Below are positions 1 to 8,559 of a stretch of 64,000 nt of DNA, one piece after another (positions within the stretch are counted from its first letter, which is position 1; every line of letters begins with the position of its first letter). The stretch comes from JAYFRL01 sp034925905. GTDB lineage: Bacteria; Bacillota; Clostridia; Lachnospirales; Anaerotignaceae. A program made the position numbers and the translations under genes. Where the stretch lies: the NCBI GenBank assembly GCA_034925905.1, contig JAYFRL010000020.1:23988-87987 (forward strand). The letters run 5' to 3'. The notes beneath the pieces were generated by a model. The model worked only from the letters and a program-made list of their open reading frames with translations. It ran no database searches and was not told where the DNA came from.

Positions 1-1
1 A

Positions 2-421
2 AATATGCCTATTATAGATTCCTCCGGTCTTGTTGGAATGATTACCGAGGCAGGGAAAACACATTCAAAAGCGCAGTCTATTTTAGACAGTCATAACTCT
101 GTTTCCGCCGTTTGCCTGCGTACAAATGATACAGGCATAATTTCGGGAGACTATACTCTTTTTGAAAAAGGTCTTTGCCGAATGAGCTACATAAGCCCTA
201 CTTCCTCCATAGTTCCGGGCGATGAAATTTTCACCTCTTATTTAAGCGATATATACCCTGCCGGAATAAGCATAGGAATTGTTACCGAAATAGGACTTGA
301 AGAAAGCGGTCTTTCAAAAACAGCCGTAATTTCTCCGACTGCAAACCTTAAACAGATGGATTCTCTTCTTGTGATTACAAATTATAAAAAACAAACGTCC
401 GAAACTAGCACGGAGGATTAA
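2..421 (+). CDS. mreC: Rod shape-determining protein MreC (5' truncated)
   Basis: This is the C-terminal part of MreC, the bitopic protein that links the MreB cytoskeleton to the elongation peptidoglycan synthases at the outer face of the membrane. The frame is open from the window edge, so the N-terminal membrane anchor and coiled coil lie outside. What remains is the beta-barrel portion, with the characteristic IDSSGLVGMI segment near its beginning and a polar tail rich in Ser, Thr and Glu. mreD starts 2 bases after its stop, as in mre operons. Identification rests on this motif and on the order mreC-mreD-PBP2. Confidence 0.9.
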   Translation, partial: NMPIIDSSGLVGMITEAGKTHSKAQSILDSHNSVSAVCLRTNDTGIISGDYTLFEKGLCRMSYISPTSSIVPGDEIFTSYLSDIYPAGISIGIVTEIGLEESGLSKTAVISPTANLKQMDSLLVITNYKKQTSETSTED

Positions 422-423
422 TT

Positions 424-936
424 ATGAGGATAATTTTCACCGCTGTTTTGCTTGTTGTTAATATTGCGCTGCAATCAACCTTGTTTCAGCTAATTGCAAT
501 AAGGGGCGTTGTGCCAAACACAGCCATAATAATAATCGTTTCAGTCGCCCTTTTACGAGGCAGGTTTGAAGGTCTTTTAACCGGTTTTTTTGCAGGCTTA
601 CTTCAGGATATATTTTTTGGGAACGCACTTTTTTTCTATGCGCTTTTAGGAATGCTCACAGGTTATTTCTGCGGCGGAATAAACAAAAGTTTTTATAGGG
701 AAAATTTTATACTCCCTTTGGTTCTTTGTGCGGCGGCAACTTTTTTATATAACATGGCAATATATCTTACAAGCCTCATAATGATGGGAAATATAAACCT
801 TTTATACTGTTTTTTGAATAAAATTTTACCTGAAACGGTTTATACTTCCGTTTTGTCTATATTAGGCTACCGGTTACTTTTTGAGCTCAACGAGATGATA
901 GAATATAAAGAGCGCTTTAGGCGCAAATTGTTTTGA
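424..936 (+). CDS. mreD: Rod shape-determining protein MreD
   Basis: MreD is a small integral membrane protein of the elongasome that works with MreC and RodA/PBP2 in side-wall synthesis. The 170-residue product is almost entirely hydrophobic, with about five membrane segments and a short basic C-terminus (YKERFRRKLF), which is the usual size and shape for MreD. The ATG follows a GGAGG motif at 409-413 and lies 2 bases downstream of the mreC stop, so the two are very likely translated from one message. MreD sequences are poorly conserved, so the call leans on context. Confidence 0.88.
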   Translation: MRIIFTAVLLVVNIALQSTLFQLIAIRGVVPNTAIIIIVSVALLRGRFEGLLTGFFAGLLQDIFFGNALFFYALLGMLTGYFCGGINKSFYRENFILPLVLCAAATFLYNMAIYLTSLIMMGNINLLYCFLNKILPETVYTSVLSILGYRLLFELNEMIEYKERFRRKLF

Positions 937-957
937 TTCCATGGAAGCGGAGGAAAT

Positions 958-3792
958 ATGGAAACATACCTTGAACGTATTTTGGAATTTATAAAAAGCC
1001 GTTTGTTTGTGCTGTTAGTGACTGCGGTCTTTCTTTTTATAGTTCTTGTGGTAAGGCTTTACAACCTTCAGATCCTTGAAGGCGCACTTCATAACCAGGA
1101 GCTTACGGCAAGCATATCCAGAACTCTTTCATTGCCTGCCTCAAGAGGAAACATATATGATGCATACGGGCGTCCGCTTGCCGTTAACGAACCGACATTC
1201 TCAGTTAAAATAGACAGCAGTATAAAAATCGACTTGAAAAATAAAAATTCCATGCTTTATAACATAGTTAGCAGGCTTTCCCAAAATGGTGAGCTTTCAA
1301 AAGATTCTCTGCCTATTTCAAGCGCACCTTATGAATTTACATTCACAGGAGAAACCGCCCAAGCGGATGAAAAAAAATTCAAAACAAAAATAGGTCTTAG
1401 CAAAAAAGAGCTTAAAATGACTGCTCCTGAAGTTATGGCCTACCTGGAAGAAAAATTTGAAATCCCGGAGGGTACTCCCGAAAATATAAAAAGAAATATT
1501 ATTTACTTAGGTCTTTATCAAGACAACCAAAACATAATGCTCTTATCCCTTATAAACTTGCTTAATGAAAACAAGGAAACAATAACGGACGAGCTTCCTT
1601 TGACAACAAGCTCTCCCCTTGCCTTTTCCTTCGGAGAAAACACAAACCGTGAGGCTTCGTGGAAAAAAGAAATAGGTATAAATGAAGAAAAAGAAGGATA
1701 TACGTCCGCTTTAGAAAGCTATAAATTTCTTATAGATAAATTTAATATACCGGATAACCTTTCATATGACATCCAAAGAAGCCTCGCTTCTTTAGATTAT
1801 TTGATTTATACCGGGAGATTCAAAAAATATCAGCCCCTTACGGTTTCCCTTAACATATCAGATGAAACCGTTGCTTCTCTGGAAGAAAAACAAAGCGATT
1901 ATCCCGGCGTTATAATAGACACTGACTCTTTAAGAAAATATCCTGAGGGTGAATATTTTTCTCATATTGTAGGGTATATAAGAAAAATATCAGATACTGA
2001 ATATGAAGAACTTAAAGACTATAAGGATGAAAACGGAAACCAGTTATACAGCATATCTGATATTGTTGGTAAAAGTGGAATAGAAAAGGTTGCGGAGCTT
2101 GAGCTTAACGGCGTAGACGGTGAAATGCAGGTTGAAGTTGATTCTTTGGGGACAAGAATAAGCTATACCCAAACTAAGGAAAGCATAAGCGGAAGCGATA
2201 TTTATCTAACGCTAGACAGGGATCTTCAGGAATTTTGTTTTAATACACTTGAGAAAACGCTTAAAGACATTATAATTTATAAAATGACTTCTGCAAAAGA
2301 AGAAGAATATCCCATATCTATTTCGGAGTTCTTTTCTTCAATGGTAAACAATGGCGGGATATCCTCTTCAAAAATATATAATTCAAAAGGCGGAGTCCAG
2401 CTTGAAATAAAAGAATATATGGATGGAAAAATAAACTTCTCCGCTGATAGCGAAAACTTTAAATCTCTTTACAAAGCAGCTTTAATGAATGAGATTGAAA
2501 AAGGAAATATAGCCTACGGCAAACTTATACTTGTTCTTTATGAGCAAGGAAAAATAACCCTTGACGGTTATGATTTGGAATCCATACCTCATTTTTCAGA
2601 AAAAGCCTGCTCAAATTTAATGATAGAAAAGCTTGAATCCGGTGAAATACGTCCTATGGATACAGGGCTTGACCCATGCACAGGTTCTGTTGTAGTATCA
2701 GATATAAATACCGGCGATATTCTTTCAATGGTAACTTATCCTTCATATGATACAAATGAATTTGTAAATAATTTTAATACTGAATACTACAATTCAATCC
2801 AGGAGCAAACGGTTACTACACCTTTTATAAACAGGCCTATTTATGAAAAAAAAGCCCCCGGTTCAACATTAAAAATGGTTACGGCCGTGGCCGCACTTGA
2901 AACAGGTGTAATAACCCCGTCCACAAGAATACTTGATAAAGGGACGTTTATGGAGGCGGGAACACCTTATCCGAAATGCTGGATAGGCAACGGCTATGGT
3001 TCTCACGGCAATATAAACGTGAGCGAAGCAATTGAAGTTTCATGCAACTATTTCTTTTATGAGGCTGCCTATAGAATGAACCACGGGAAAGCAAACAGCT
3101 TTGAAGCTATATCCACATTAAACGATTATATGGCCGCCTTTGGATTGAATTCCCTTTCGGGAATAGAGCTGACCGAAGAAAGAAAACCCGATATGGCAAC
3201 TCCTTCATACAAAGAATCTTCCATAAAGGCAATAAACCCAAATGCAACTGAAACCCAAACAAGATGGACAGACGGGGACACTGTAAGGGCGGCAATAGGC
3301 CAATCCGTTAACAACTACGCTCCAATACACATGAACAGATATGTAGCCACTCTTGCAAACGGTGGCACATTATATAAAATGCACGTGATAAACGCAATTA
3401 AGGATTCGCTGACAGGTAATCTCAGCTATACAAAAACCGAAAAAGAAAACATACTGGAAATTTCCCAATCAACGCTTGACGCAGTTTATTCCGGTATGTA
3501 TAAAGTTACAACCGGTGAATCAGGGACCTTAAGGAACATATTTGCAGACTTCCCGGTTCATGTCGCCGCTAAATCCGGGACTGCGCAGGAAAACCTTGAA
3601 AGAAGCAGCCACACATGGTTTGTTGGTTTTGCTCCATATGAAAATCCGCAGATTTCTGTAACTGTTATGATACCTTTTGCAGAAGTAAGCGGTTCTCCGG
3701 CAGCTAAAATAGCAAAAGAAATAATAGCGGAATACATGGGTCTTAACTATAAACCTGAAAACACTTATCTTAAGACAACGCTTACAAAATAA
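958..3792 (+). CDS. mrdA: Penicillin-binding protein 2 (elongasome transpeptidase), long form
   Basis: This is a class B penicillin-binding protein that cross-links side-wall peptidoglycan together with RodA. One membrane anchor (about residues 14-37) is followed by a dimerisation region containing SLPASRGNIYD. The three transpeptidase motifs are S636-T-L-K (nucleophile), S695-C-N and K872-S-G-T. At 944 residues it is about 300 longer than a typical PBP2 such as E. coli MrdA. The extra length lies in the N-terminal non-catalytic part and in an insertion of about 130 residues (roughly 435-565) between the strand DRDLQEFCF and DPCTGSVVV. It sits between mreD and minC, with the ATG 7 bases after GGAGG. 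Long PBP2 variants are known in Clostridia; the role of the insert is not evident. Confidence 0.92.
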   Translation: METYLERILEFIKSRLFVLLVTAVFLFIVLVVRLYNLQILEGALHNQELTASISRTLSLPASRGNIYDAYGRPLAVNEPTFSVKIDSSIKIDLKNKNSMLYNIVSRLSQNGELSKDSLPISSAPYEFTFTGETAQADEKKFKTKIGLSKKELKMTAPEVMAYLEEKFEIPEGTPENIKRNIIYLGLYQDNQNIMLLSLINLLNENKETITDELPLTTSSPLAFSFGENTNREASWKKEIGINEEKEGYTSALESYKFLIDKFNIPDNLSYDIQRSLASLDYLIYTGRFKKYQPLTVSLNISDETVASLEEKQSDYPGVIIDTDSLRKYPEGEYFSHIVGYIRKISDTEYEELKDYKDENGNQLYSISDIVGKSGIEKVAELELNGVDGEMQVEVDSLGTRISYTQTKESISGSDIYLTLDRDLQEFCFNTLEKTLKDIIIYKMTSAKEEEYPISISEFFSSMVNNGGISSSKIYNSKGGVQLEIKEYMDGKINFSADSENFKSLYKAALMNEIEKGNIAYGKLILVLYEQGKITLDGYDLESIPHFSEKACSNLMIEKLESGEIRPMDTGLDPCTGSVVVSDINTGDILSMVTYPSYDTNEFVNNFNTEYYNSIQEQTVTTPFINRPIYEKKAPGSTLKMVTAVAALETGVITPSTRILDKGTFMEAGTPYPKCWIGNGYGSHGNINVSEAIEVSCNYFFYEAAYRMNHGKANSFEAISTLNDYMAAFGLNSLSGIELTEERKPDMATPSYKESSIKAINPNATETQTRWTDGDTVRAAIGQSVNNYAPIHMNRYVATLANGGTLYKMHVINAIKDSLTGNLSYTKTEKENILEISQSTLDAVYSGMYKVTTGESGTLRNIFADFPVHVAAKSGTAQENLERSSHTWFVGFAPYENPQISVTVMIPFAEVSGSPAAKIAKEIIAEYMGLNYKPENTYLKTTLTK

Positions 3793-3814
3793 CCTTTAGG
3801 ACAGGAGGATATTT

Positions 3815-4447
3815 ATGAATGCTGAAAATTCTGTAATCTTTAAAGGAACAAAGGATGGTATAACGCTCCATTTAGATCCTGATACGGATTTTGAAGTTTT
3901 AAAAGACGCTTTAAAAAACAAGCTGGTTGATTCTTCGAAATTCTTTGACAGCGTTAAAACTTCAATAATACTTAGGGGGAAAATCCTTACGGAAGAACAG
4001 GAGATAGAAATACTTAAAATAATCTCTGACTCTACAAATATGGATATTTCTTTCGTTCACTCAAACCCAGAGCTTGAAATAACTCTGGCTACCCTTATAT
4101 CTGATGAAATGAAATCCTGCAGCATAACAAAATTCCACAAAGGAAACATGCGTTCAGGTCAATCCATAGATTTTAAAGGAAGTGTAGTTGTTCTTGGGGA
4201 TGTTAACCCCGGAGCCATAGTTTGCGCCGAAGCCAACATAATAATATTGGGCGCTCTTAAGGGCATTGCGCATGCGGGAAGCAAAGGCAAAACAGATTGC
4301 TTTGTAGCCGCTTTGCAGATGATGCCTGTTCAGCTTCGTATAGCAGACATAATAACCAGATTCCCGGACGATGAAAAAAAAGCGAAAATTTCTCCTGAAT
4401 ATGCTTATATAGACAACGGACAGATTTTTGTGTCACCTTTGGGTTGA
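3815..4447 (+). CDS. minC: Septum site-determining protein MinC
   Basis: MinC is the FtsZ-polymerisation inhibitor that, with MinD, blocks division away from midcell. The 210-residue protein has a divergent N-terminal FtsZ-interaction domain and a C-terminal beta-helical dimerisation domain (about residues 105-205). The latter shows the typical run RSGQSIDFKGSVVVLGDVNPGA followed by ALKGIAHAGSKG. The ATG is 7 bases after AGGAGG. minD and minE follow, after a 170-base gap that also separates minC from any obvious shared translation signal. Confidence 0.93.
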   Translation: MNAENSVIFKGTKDGITLHLDPDTDFEVLKDALKNKLVDSSKFFDSVKTSIILRGKILTEEQEIEILKIISDSTNMDISFVHSNPELEITLATLISDEMKSCSITKFHKGNMRSGQSIDFKGSVVVLGDVNPGAIVCAEANIIILGALKGIAHAGSKGKTDCFVAALQMMPVQLRIADIITRFPDDEKKAKISPEYAYIDNGQIFVSPLG

Positions 4448-4625
4448 TAAACCTCATTAATTTAATAAATATGCAATTTGATGTTTTTTACTAAAAAAAA
4501 GTAATGCAAAATATAGAAAAATTTGATAAGATACTATTATATTAACTGTAAAATTTGTTTAGAACACTTTTTTAAAACTTCGCATAAATTTAGATCGTTA
4601 TACTATCATTAGGAGGACATTGTCA

Positions 4626-5426
4626 ATGGGTGAAGTAATTGTTGTAACCAGTGGTAAAGGCGGAGTAGGAAAAACCACATCTTCCGCAAACCTCGGATGC
4701 GGCCTTGCTATCGCAGGGTATAAGGTAGCGTTGGTTGACGCTGATATCGGTCTTAGGAATCTTGACGTTGTTATGGGTTTGGAGAACAGGATTGTTTATG
4801 ACCTTGTTGATGTTGTTGAAGGGCGCTGCAGAATAAAGCAGGCTCTTATAAAAGACAAAAGGTATAATGGTCTTTTCCTTTTGCCGGCTGCTCAAACAAG
4901 GGATAAAAATGCAGTCTCCCCCGAACAGATGAAAAAACTTTGCGAGGATTTAAAAGAAGAAGGCTTTGATTATGTTATTATAGATTGCCCCGCCGGAATT
5001 GAACAAGGCTTTAAAAACGCCATATCCGGCGCAGACAAGGCCATCGTTGTTACAACGCCGGAAGTTTCGGCTGTTAGAGACGCAGATAGAATAATAGGTC
5101 TTTTGGAGGCAAATAATCTTAACAATCCCACCCTTCTTATAAACAGGCTCCGTATAGACATGGTTAAACGTGGAGACATGATGTCCATAGACGATGTTTC
5201 CGAAATCCTTGCTGTCGATATATTGGGTGTTGTTCCTGATGACGAATACATAGTTGTTGCAACAAACAAAGGCGAACCTGCCGTTACGGTTGCGGAATCA
5301 AAAGCCGGAGAAGCTTATAGAAATATAACAAAAAGGATACTGGGAGAAGATGTTCCTCTTATGAATCTTGACACTTCTGAAGGATTTATGAATAAACTTA
5401 AAAAATTATTCCGCCACGGAAATTAA
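4626..5426 (+). CDS. minD: Septum site-determining ATPase MinD
   Basis: MinD is the membrane-associated ATPase that recruits MinC and is displaced by MinE. The deviant Walker A motif KGGVGKTT lies near residue 11. DADIGLRNLD (Walker A') and the C-terminal amphipathic helix (FMNKLKKLFRHGN), which serves as membrane-targeting sequence, are both visible. A TTG at 4620 would give two more residues. I chose the ATG at 4626 because AGGAGG at 4611-4616 is only 3 bases from the TTG but 9 from the ATG. The 266-residue length is usual. Confidence 0.96.
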   Translation: MGEVIVVTSGKGGVGKTTSSANLGCGLAIAGYKVALVDADIGLRNLDVVMGLENRIVYDLVDVVEGRCRIKQALIKDKRYNGLFLLPAAQTRDKNAVSPEQMKKLCEDLKEEGFDYVIIDCPAGIEQGFKNAISGADKAIVVTTPEVSAVRDADRIIGLLEANNLNNPTLLINRLRIDMVKRGDMMSIDDVSEILAVDILGVVPDDEYIVVATNKGEPAVTVAESKAGEAYRNITKRILGEDVPLMNLDTSEGFMNKLKKLFRHGN

Positions 5427-5440
5427 AGGATGTGACTAAA

Positions 5441-5731
5441 TTGTTGGATTTTTTTAGCTTCTTTAAGAAAAAAGGTGCATCTTCTTCCGGCAGCGTTGCA
5501 AAGGACAGATTAAAACTTGTTCTTGTTCACGATAGAGTTGATTGTTCTTCGCAAATTTTGGAGATGCTTAAATATGACATCATAAAAGTTATTTCAAACT
5601 ATATGGAAATTGACGAAGAAGAGCTTGATATACAGATAACTCAGACCCAGTCAGACGATACAAACGGCCCGGTTCCTGTTTTATACGCAAACATACCTAT
5701 CAAAAGTATAAAAAAAGTAAGCCCGGAATAA
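5441..5731 (+). CDS. minE: Cell division topological specificity factor MinE
   Basis: MinE stimulates the MinD ATPase and gives the Min system its spatial specificity. The N-terminal membrane-binding helix (LLDFFSFFKKKG) and the following anti-MinCD strand region (DRLKLVLVHDR) are typical. A GTG at 5432 is in frame. However, the sequence AAAGGATGTGA (5425-5435) matches the anti-Shine-Dalgarno complement with one mismatch and would overlap that GTG, whereas it is 5 bases from the TTG at 5441. I therefore prefer the TTG start, giving 96 residues. The gene is 14 bases downstream of minD. Confidence 0.93.
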   Translation: MLDFFSFFKKKGASSSGSVAKDRLKLVLVHDRVDCSSQILEMLKYDIIKVISNYMEIDEEELDIQITQTQSDDTNGPVPVLYANIPIKSIKKVSPE

Positions 5732-5746
5732 AATTCCCATGCGTTT

Positions 5747-5793
5747 TAAAAGGCCTTGCCATAGCTTAACATTGTTGGCAGGCTTTTATTTTT
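5747..5793 (+). terminator. Possible weak terminator after minE
   Basis: An interrupted inverted repeat (AAAAGGCCTTGCCA against TTGGCAGGCTTTT, loop about 11 bases) is followed by TATTTTT. The stem has two single-base bulges, so it may be an attenuator between minE and rodA rather than a full stop. Confidence 0.4.
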
Positions 5794-5806
5794 AAGTGAG
5801 GTTGTC

Positions 5807-6949
5807 ATGAATATTAAACGTTATATATCAAACATAGATTTTTTAATCGTATCCTGTGTTATAGCTTTATGCATATTCGGCATAATATCCATAGGCAGCG
5901 CCACGCATATAAACCTTGGCGAAAGCATGGCCACATACCGTTCACAGATACTGTGGTTTGCAATAGGCTTGGTTTTAATGATAGCGGCGATATTTGTAAA
6001 CTATGAGTTCCTTTCAAAGTTTACAATTTTTTTCTATCTTATAGATATAGCCTTGCTTATTGCCGTTTTAAAATTTGGAAAATCGGTTAATAACGCAACC
6101 AGATGGCTTTCCATAGGCGGCGGAACCATCCAACCCTCGGAGTTTGCAAAAATAATAATGATATTTTGCTTGGCAAAAATTATTGACAAAAAAAAAGATT
6201 CGATTAATAATATATTTGTACTGATATTTTTGGTCCTTTATACAGCTTTACCTGTTTTTTTGATAGGCAAGCAGCCATCCTTGTCGGCAAGCTTGGTTAT
6301 AGTTGCAATTCTTATAACCGAAATTTTCGTTTCCGGCTTAAGCTATAAAATAATAGCGGCTGCTTTGGCTTTTTTTACATCAATTGTAGCCTTTGTCGTA
6401 TGGGATGTCCAAAAAGAAGCCCCTTTGATAGTTGATAAAATTCTTGCGCCACATCAGATTTCAAGAATACTTACTTTTATCGACCCTACAAGAGATATTG
6501 ATTCATATTATCAAACGGCAAAATCAATTAATGCCATAGCCTCCGGTCAGCTTAGCGGAAAAGGTCTTTATCAGGGGACCTTAAACCAGCTTAGCTATCT
6601 CCCCGAGCCTCATAATGATTTCATTTTTTCAGTTATAGGCGAAGAATTTGGGTTCATGGGCTGTGTTGTCATTTTGATTCTCCTTTTAATAATAATTATA
6701 AGATGCATAATGATTGCCATGGCCTCAAGGGATAAATTCAGCCAGCTTATAGCTAGCGGCGTTGCGGGAATGTTGCTTTTTCAAACATTTGTCAATGCAG
6801 GTGTTGCAACAGGTATAATGCCTACAACCGGGATGTCGCTTCCTTTTGTAAGCTATGGAGGAAGCTCTATGTGGGCAAATATGATTGCCATAGGCCTTGT
6901 GCTTAATATAGGCAGGCGCCGCTCCAGAACACTTTTTGAAGGAGGTTAA
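5807..6949 (+). CDS. rodA: Peptidoglycan glycosyltransferase of the RodA/FtsW (SEDS) family
   Basis: This is a SEDS-family lipid II polymerase that partners with the class B PBP of the elongasome. The 380-residue product has about ten membrane segments. The conserved loop W-LSIGGGTIQPSEFAKI and the C-terminal PTTGMSLPFVSYGGSS signature are both present. I call RodA rather than FtsW from the position between the mre/PBP2/min genes and mgsA, an arrangement common in Clostridia. The ATG follows a GTGAGGT motif 6 bases upstream. Confidence 0.92.
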   Translation: MNIKRYISNIDFLIVSCVIALCIFGIISIGSATHINLGESMATYRSQILWFAIGLVLMIAAIFVNYEFLSKFTIFFYLIDIALLIAVLKFGKSVNNATRWLSIGGGTIQPSEFAKIIMIFCLAKIIDKKKDSINNIFVLIFLVLYTALPVFLIGKQPSLSASLVIVAILITEIFVSGLSYKIIAAALAFFTSIVAFVVWDVQKEAPLIVDKILAPHQISRILTFIDPTRDIDSYYQTAKSINAIASGQLSGKGLYQGTLNQLSYLPEPHNDFIFSVIGEEFGFMGCVVILILLLIIIIRCIMIAMASRDKFSQLIASGVAGMLLFQTFVNAGVATGIMPTTGMSLPFVSYGGSSMWANMIAIGLVLNIGRRRSRTLFEGG

Positions 6950-6957
6950 TTTAAATT

Positions 6958-7353
6958 ATGAATATCGCTTTAATTGCTCATGATAACAAGAAAAAACTTA
7001 TGGAAAACCTTTGCATAGCTTACAGGCATATATTATGCAAACACTCGTTATATGCAACAGGAACAACAGGTCGCCTCATTGAAGATTGTACAAATTTAAA
7101 CGTGCATAAATATCTTGCAGGTAATCTTGGCGGAGAACAACAGCTTGGTGCACAAGTTGCAAACAACGATATAGATTTGGCAATCTTTTTAAGAGACCCT
7201 GTATCTCCTAAAAACTATGAACCTGATATAAACAGTATATTAAGGCTTTGCGATATTCACAATATACCCCTTGCAAGCAACCTTGCAACAGCCGAGCTTT
7301 TGCTGCTTGCCTTGGATAGAGGCGATTTGGACTGGCGAAATGTGGTGAGATAG
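6958..7353 (+). CDS. mgsA: Methylglyoxal synthase homologue with altered active site
   Basis: The 131-residue protein is clearly of the methylglyoxal synthase family, whose members convert dihydroxyacetone phosphate to methylglyoxal and phosphate. The N-terminal IALIAHDNKKK, the YATGTTGRLI phosphate-binding loop and NIPLASNLATAE are conserved. Aligned to E. coli MgsA, Asp20 is kept as D9, Asp91 as D80 and Asp101 as D90. The proposed catalytic base Asp71 (in GGDQQ) is Glu60 (GGEQQ), and His98 is Tyr87. Length and fold signatures are otherwise normal, so activity may be changed rather than lost. The gene is preceded by GGAGG and lies 8 bases after rodA. Confidence 0.85.
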   Translation: MNIALIAHDNKKKLMENLCIAYRHILCKHSLYATGTTGRLIEDCTNLNVHKYLAGNLGGEQQLGAQVANNDIDLAIFLRDPVSPKNYEPDINSILRLCDIHNIPLASNLATAELLLLALDRGDLDWRNVVR

Positions 7354-7641
7354 TTGACAAGCGCAGGAAAGTTTATTGTTGTTTATTATATTGCCGTAAG
7401 CTTAATTCTTTTTTTTGCAATGGGATATGATAAACTCCGTGCAAAAAAAGAAGCCTGGCGCATATCCGAGGCAAGTCTTTTCACTCTTGCTTTGATTGGC
7501 GGAGGCATAGGCGGGTTTTTTGGGATGTTTCTTTTTCATCATAAAAACAGAAAACCTTTGTTTTATATAGTCTTTTTATTTTCGGTAATAATACATATAG
7601 CTTTGGTTTATTTTATAAACGATATTTTTAATGTATTTTAA
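7354..7641 (+). CDS. DUF1294 family small membrane protein
   Basis: This is a 95-residue membrane protein with three or four hydrophobic segments. It carries the family hallmarks MGYDKLRAKKEAWRISE near the first loop and GGGIGGFFGMFLFHHKNRKP before the third segment. The function of DUF1294 proteins is unknown. The TTG start abuts the mgsA stop codon with no strong ribosome binding site of its own, suggesting translational coupling to mgsA. It is the last gene of the rightward mre-min-rodA run and ends at a strong terminator. Confidence 0.82.
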   Translation: MTSAGKFIVVYYIAVSLILFFAMGYDKLRAKKEAWRISEASLFTLALIGGGIGGFFGMFLFHHKNRKPLFYIVFLFSVIIHIALVYFINDIFNVF

Positions 7642-7675
7642 AAAGCCATGGATTTTTAAATCCATGGCTTTTTTT
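7640..7675. terminator. Bidirectional rho-independent terminator
   Basis: A near-perfect hairpin (AAAAGCCATGGATTT with its complement, AT-rich loop) has T-runs on both sides. It serves the rightward DUF1294 gene and the leftward ribU gene, whose stop is 2 bases away. Confidence 0.85.
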
Positions 7676-7676
7676 A

Positions 7677-8261
7677 TTATCTTTTTATTAGATGTGATAT
7701 CTTCTTATATACTAAAAATGTTACCGTTGCATTTATTATGGATTTTAAAAGGTTAAAGGGAATTATTACAGGTATAAGCATTGATATTACAACTTCTATA
7801 GGCGCACCCATAAATAGTGGTGTTAAAATCAAGTTCATGATAACCATTGACACAGTCATGGCCAAAGCTCCGGCCGAAAGAGCAATTATGGCTCTTTTTC
7901 TTGTTTTTTCTTTTGCGTATATATACCCGGCTATAAGAGCACAGCTTCCTGTTGCAACAATATGCATAACAATACCTATAATTCCGCTTTGCGCACTAAC
8001 AGTAAACCCTTGGATTATTGAAACAACAACCGTAAGCGCAAAGCCGGAAATCGGTCCATAAATAAAAGTACATATCAATATCGGGATATCCGCAGGATCG
8101 TATTCCAAAAAACTTGCCGCTGGAAAAAGCGGAAAACGTATAACTGCAACAAGGATAATGGAAATTGCCGCTAAAACACCCATTGTTGCAAGTTTTCTTG
8201 TCTTTTCTCCGTTTAATGTCATGTTGCCTTTTTCAATTTCGTCTGTCACTCTGTCTTTCAT
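7677..8261 (-). CDS. ribU: ECF transporter substrate-binding (S) component, probable riboflavin transporter RibU
   Basis: This 194-residue, six-helix membrane protein is the substrate-binding S component of an energy-coupling factor transporter. The motif FLEYDPADIPILI near residue 52 is characteristic of the riboflavin-specific RibU branch. The leader carries an FMN riboswitch, which independently supports flavin uptake. No EcfA or EcfT genes are nearby, so it presumably uses a shared energising module encoded elsewhere. The ATG follows GGAGGC by 5 bases. The soluble N-terminus of about 20 residues is slightly longer than usual. Confidence 0.92.
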   Translation of the reverse strand: MKDRVTDEIEKGNMTLNGEKTRKLATMGVLAAISIILVAVIRFPLFPAASFLEYDPADIPILICTFIYGPISGFALTVVVSIIQGFTVSAQSGIIGIVMHIVATGSCALIAGYIYAKEKTRKRAIIALSAGALAMTVSMVIMNLILTPLFMGAPIEVVISMLIPVIIPFNLLKSIINATVTFLVYKKISHLIKR

Positions 8262-8307
8262 AAAAACGCCTCCAATATAAAAATTATTATAGGAGTCTGC
8301 CGGGGTT

Positions 8308-8341
8308 AAAAAAGCCCTTAAACTTTAAAAGTTTAAGGGCG
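8308..8341 (-). terminator. Expression-platform terminator of the FMN riboswitch
   Basis: Read on the minus strand, a 12 bp stem (GCCCTTAAACTT with its complement, short loop) is followed by TTTTTT. It lies about 25 bases after the RFN element and 46 bases before the ribU start, as expected for FMN-induced transcription termination. Confidence 0.8.
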
Positions 8342-8365
8342 AAAAAGCACATAAAAAATGCACTC

Positions 8366-8490
8366 CTGTTTCTTTTATCCGGACTATAACCGTTGGTTTC
8401 GGAATCACACCGAATCTGCAAAATGCTCGTGGACTTGTCAAAAAAATTTGCATTACCACCAGTGAGGATTTGCACCTCGCCCTGAAACAG
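8366..8490 (-). ncRNA. FMN riboswitch (RFN element)
   Basis: On the minus strand the conserved RFN blocks appear in order. CTGTTTC (8490-8484) pairs with GAAACAG (8372-8366) to form P1. Then come AGGGCGAGGTGCAA, CCTCACTGGTGGTAA, AAGTCCACGAGC, ATTCGGTGTGATTCCGAAACC and GGTTATAGTCCGGAT. Binding of FMN is known to turn such elements off. Here it would favour the downstream terminator and reduce ribU expression when flavin is abundant. Confidence 0.96.
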
Positions 8491-8559
8491 ACAATTTACA
8501 TCATTATTATATTGCTATGCATACAGTATGTCAATGTATTTATAAGTAAACAAATTTTT

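Noticed and set aside
8287..8475. 62-codon minus-strand frame starting MQILTGGNANF
   Set aside because: It lies entirely within the FMN riboswitch and its terminator; the open frame is coincidental.
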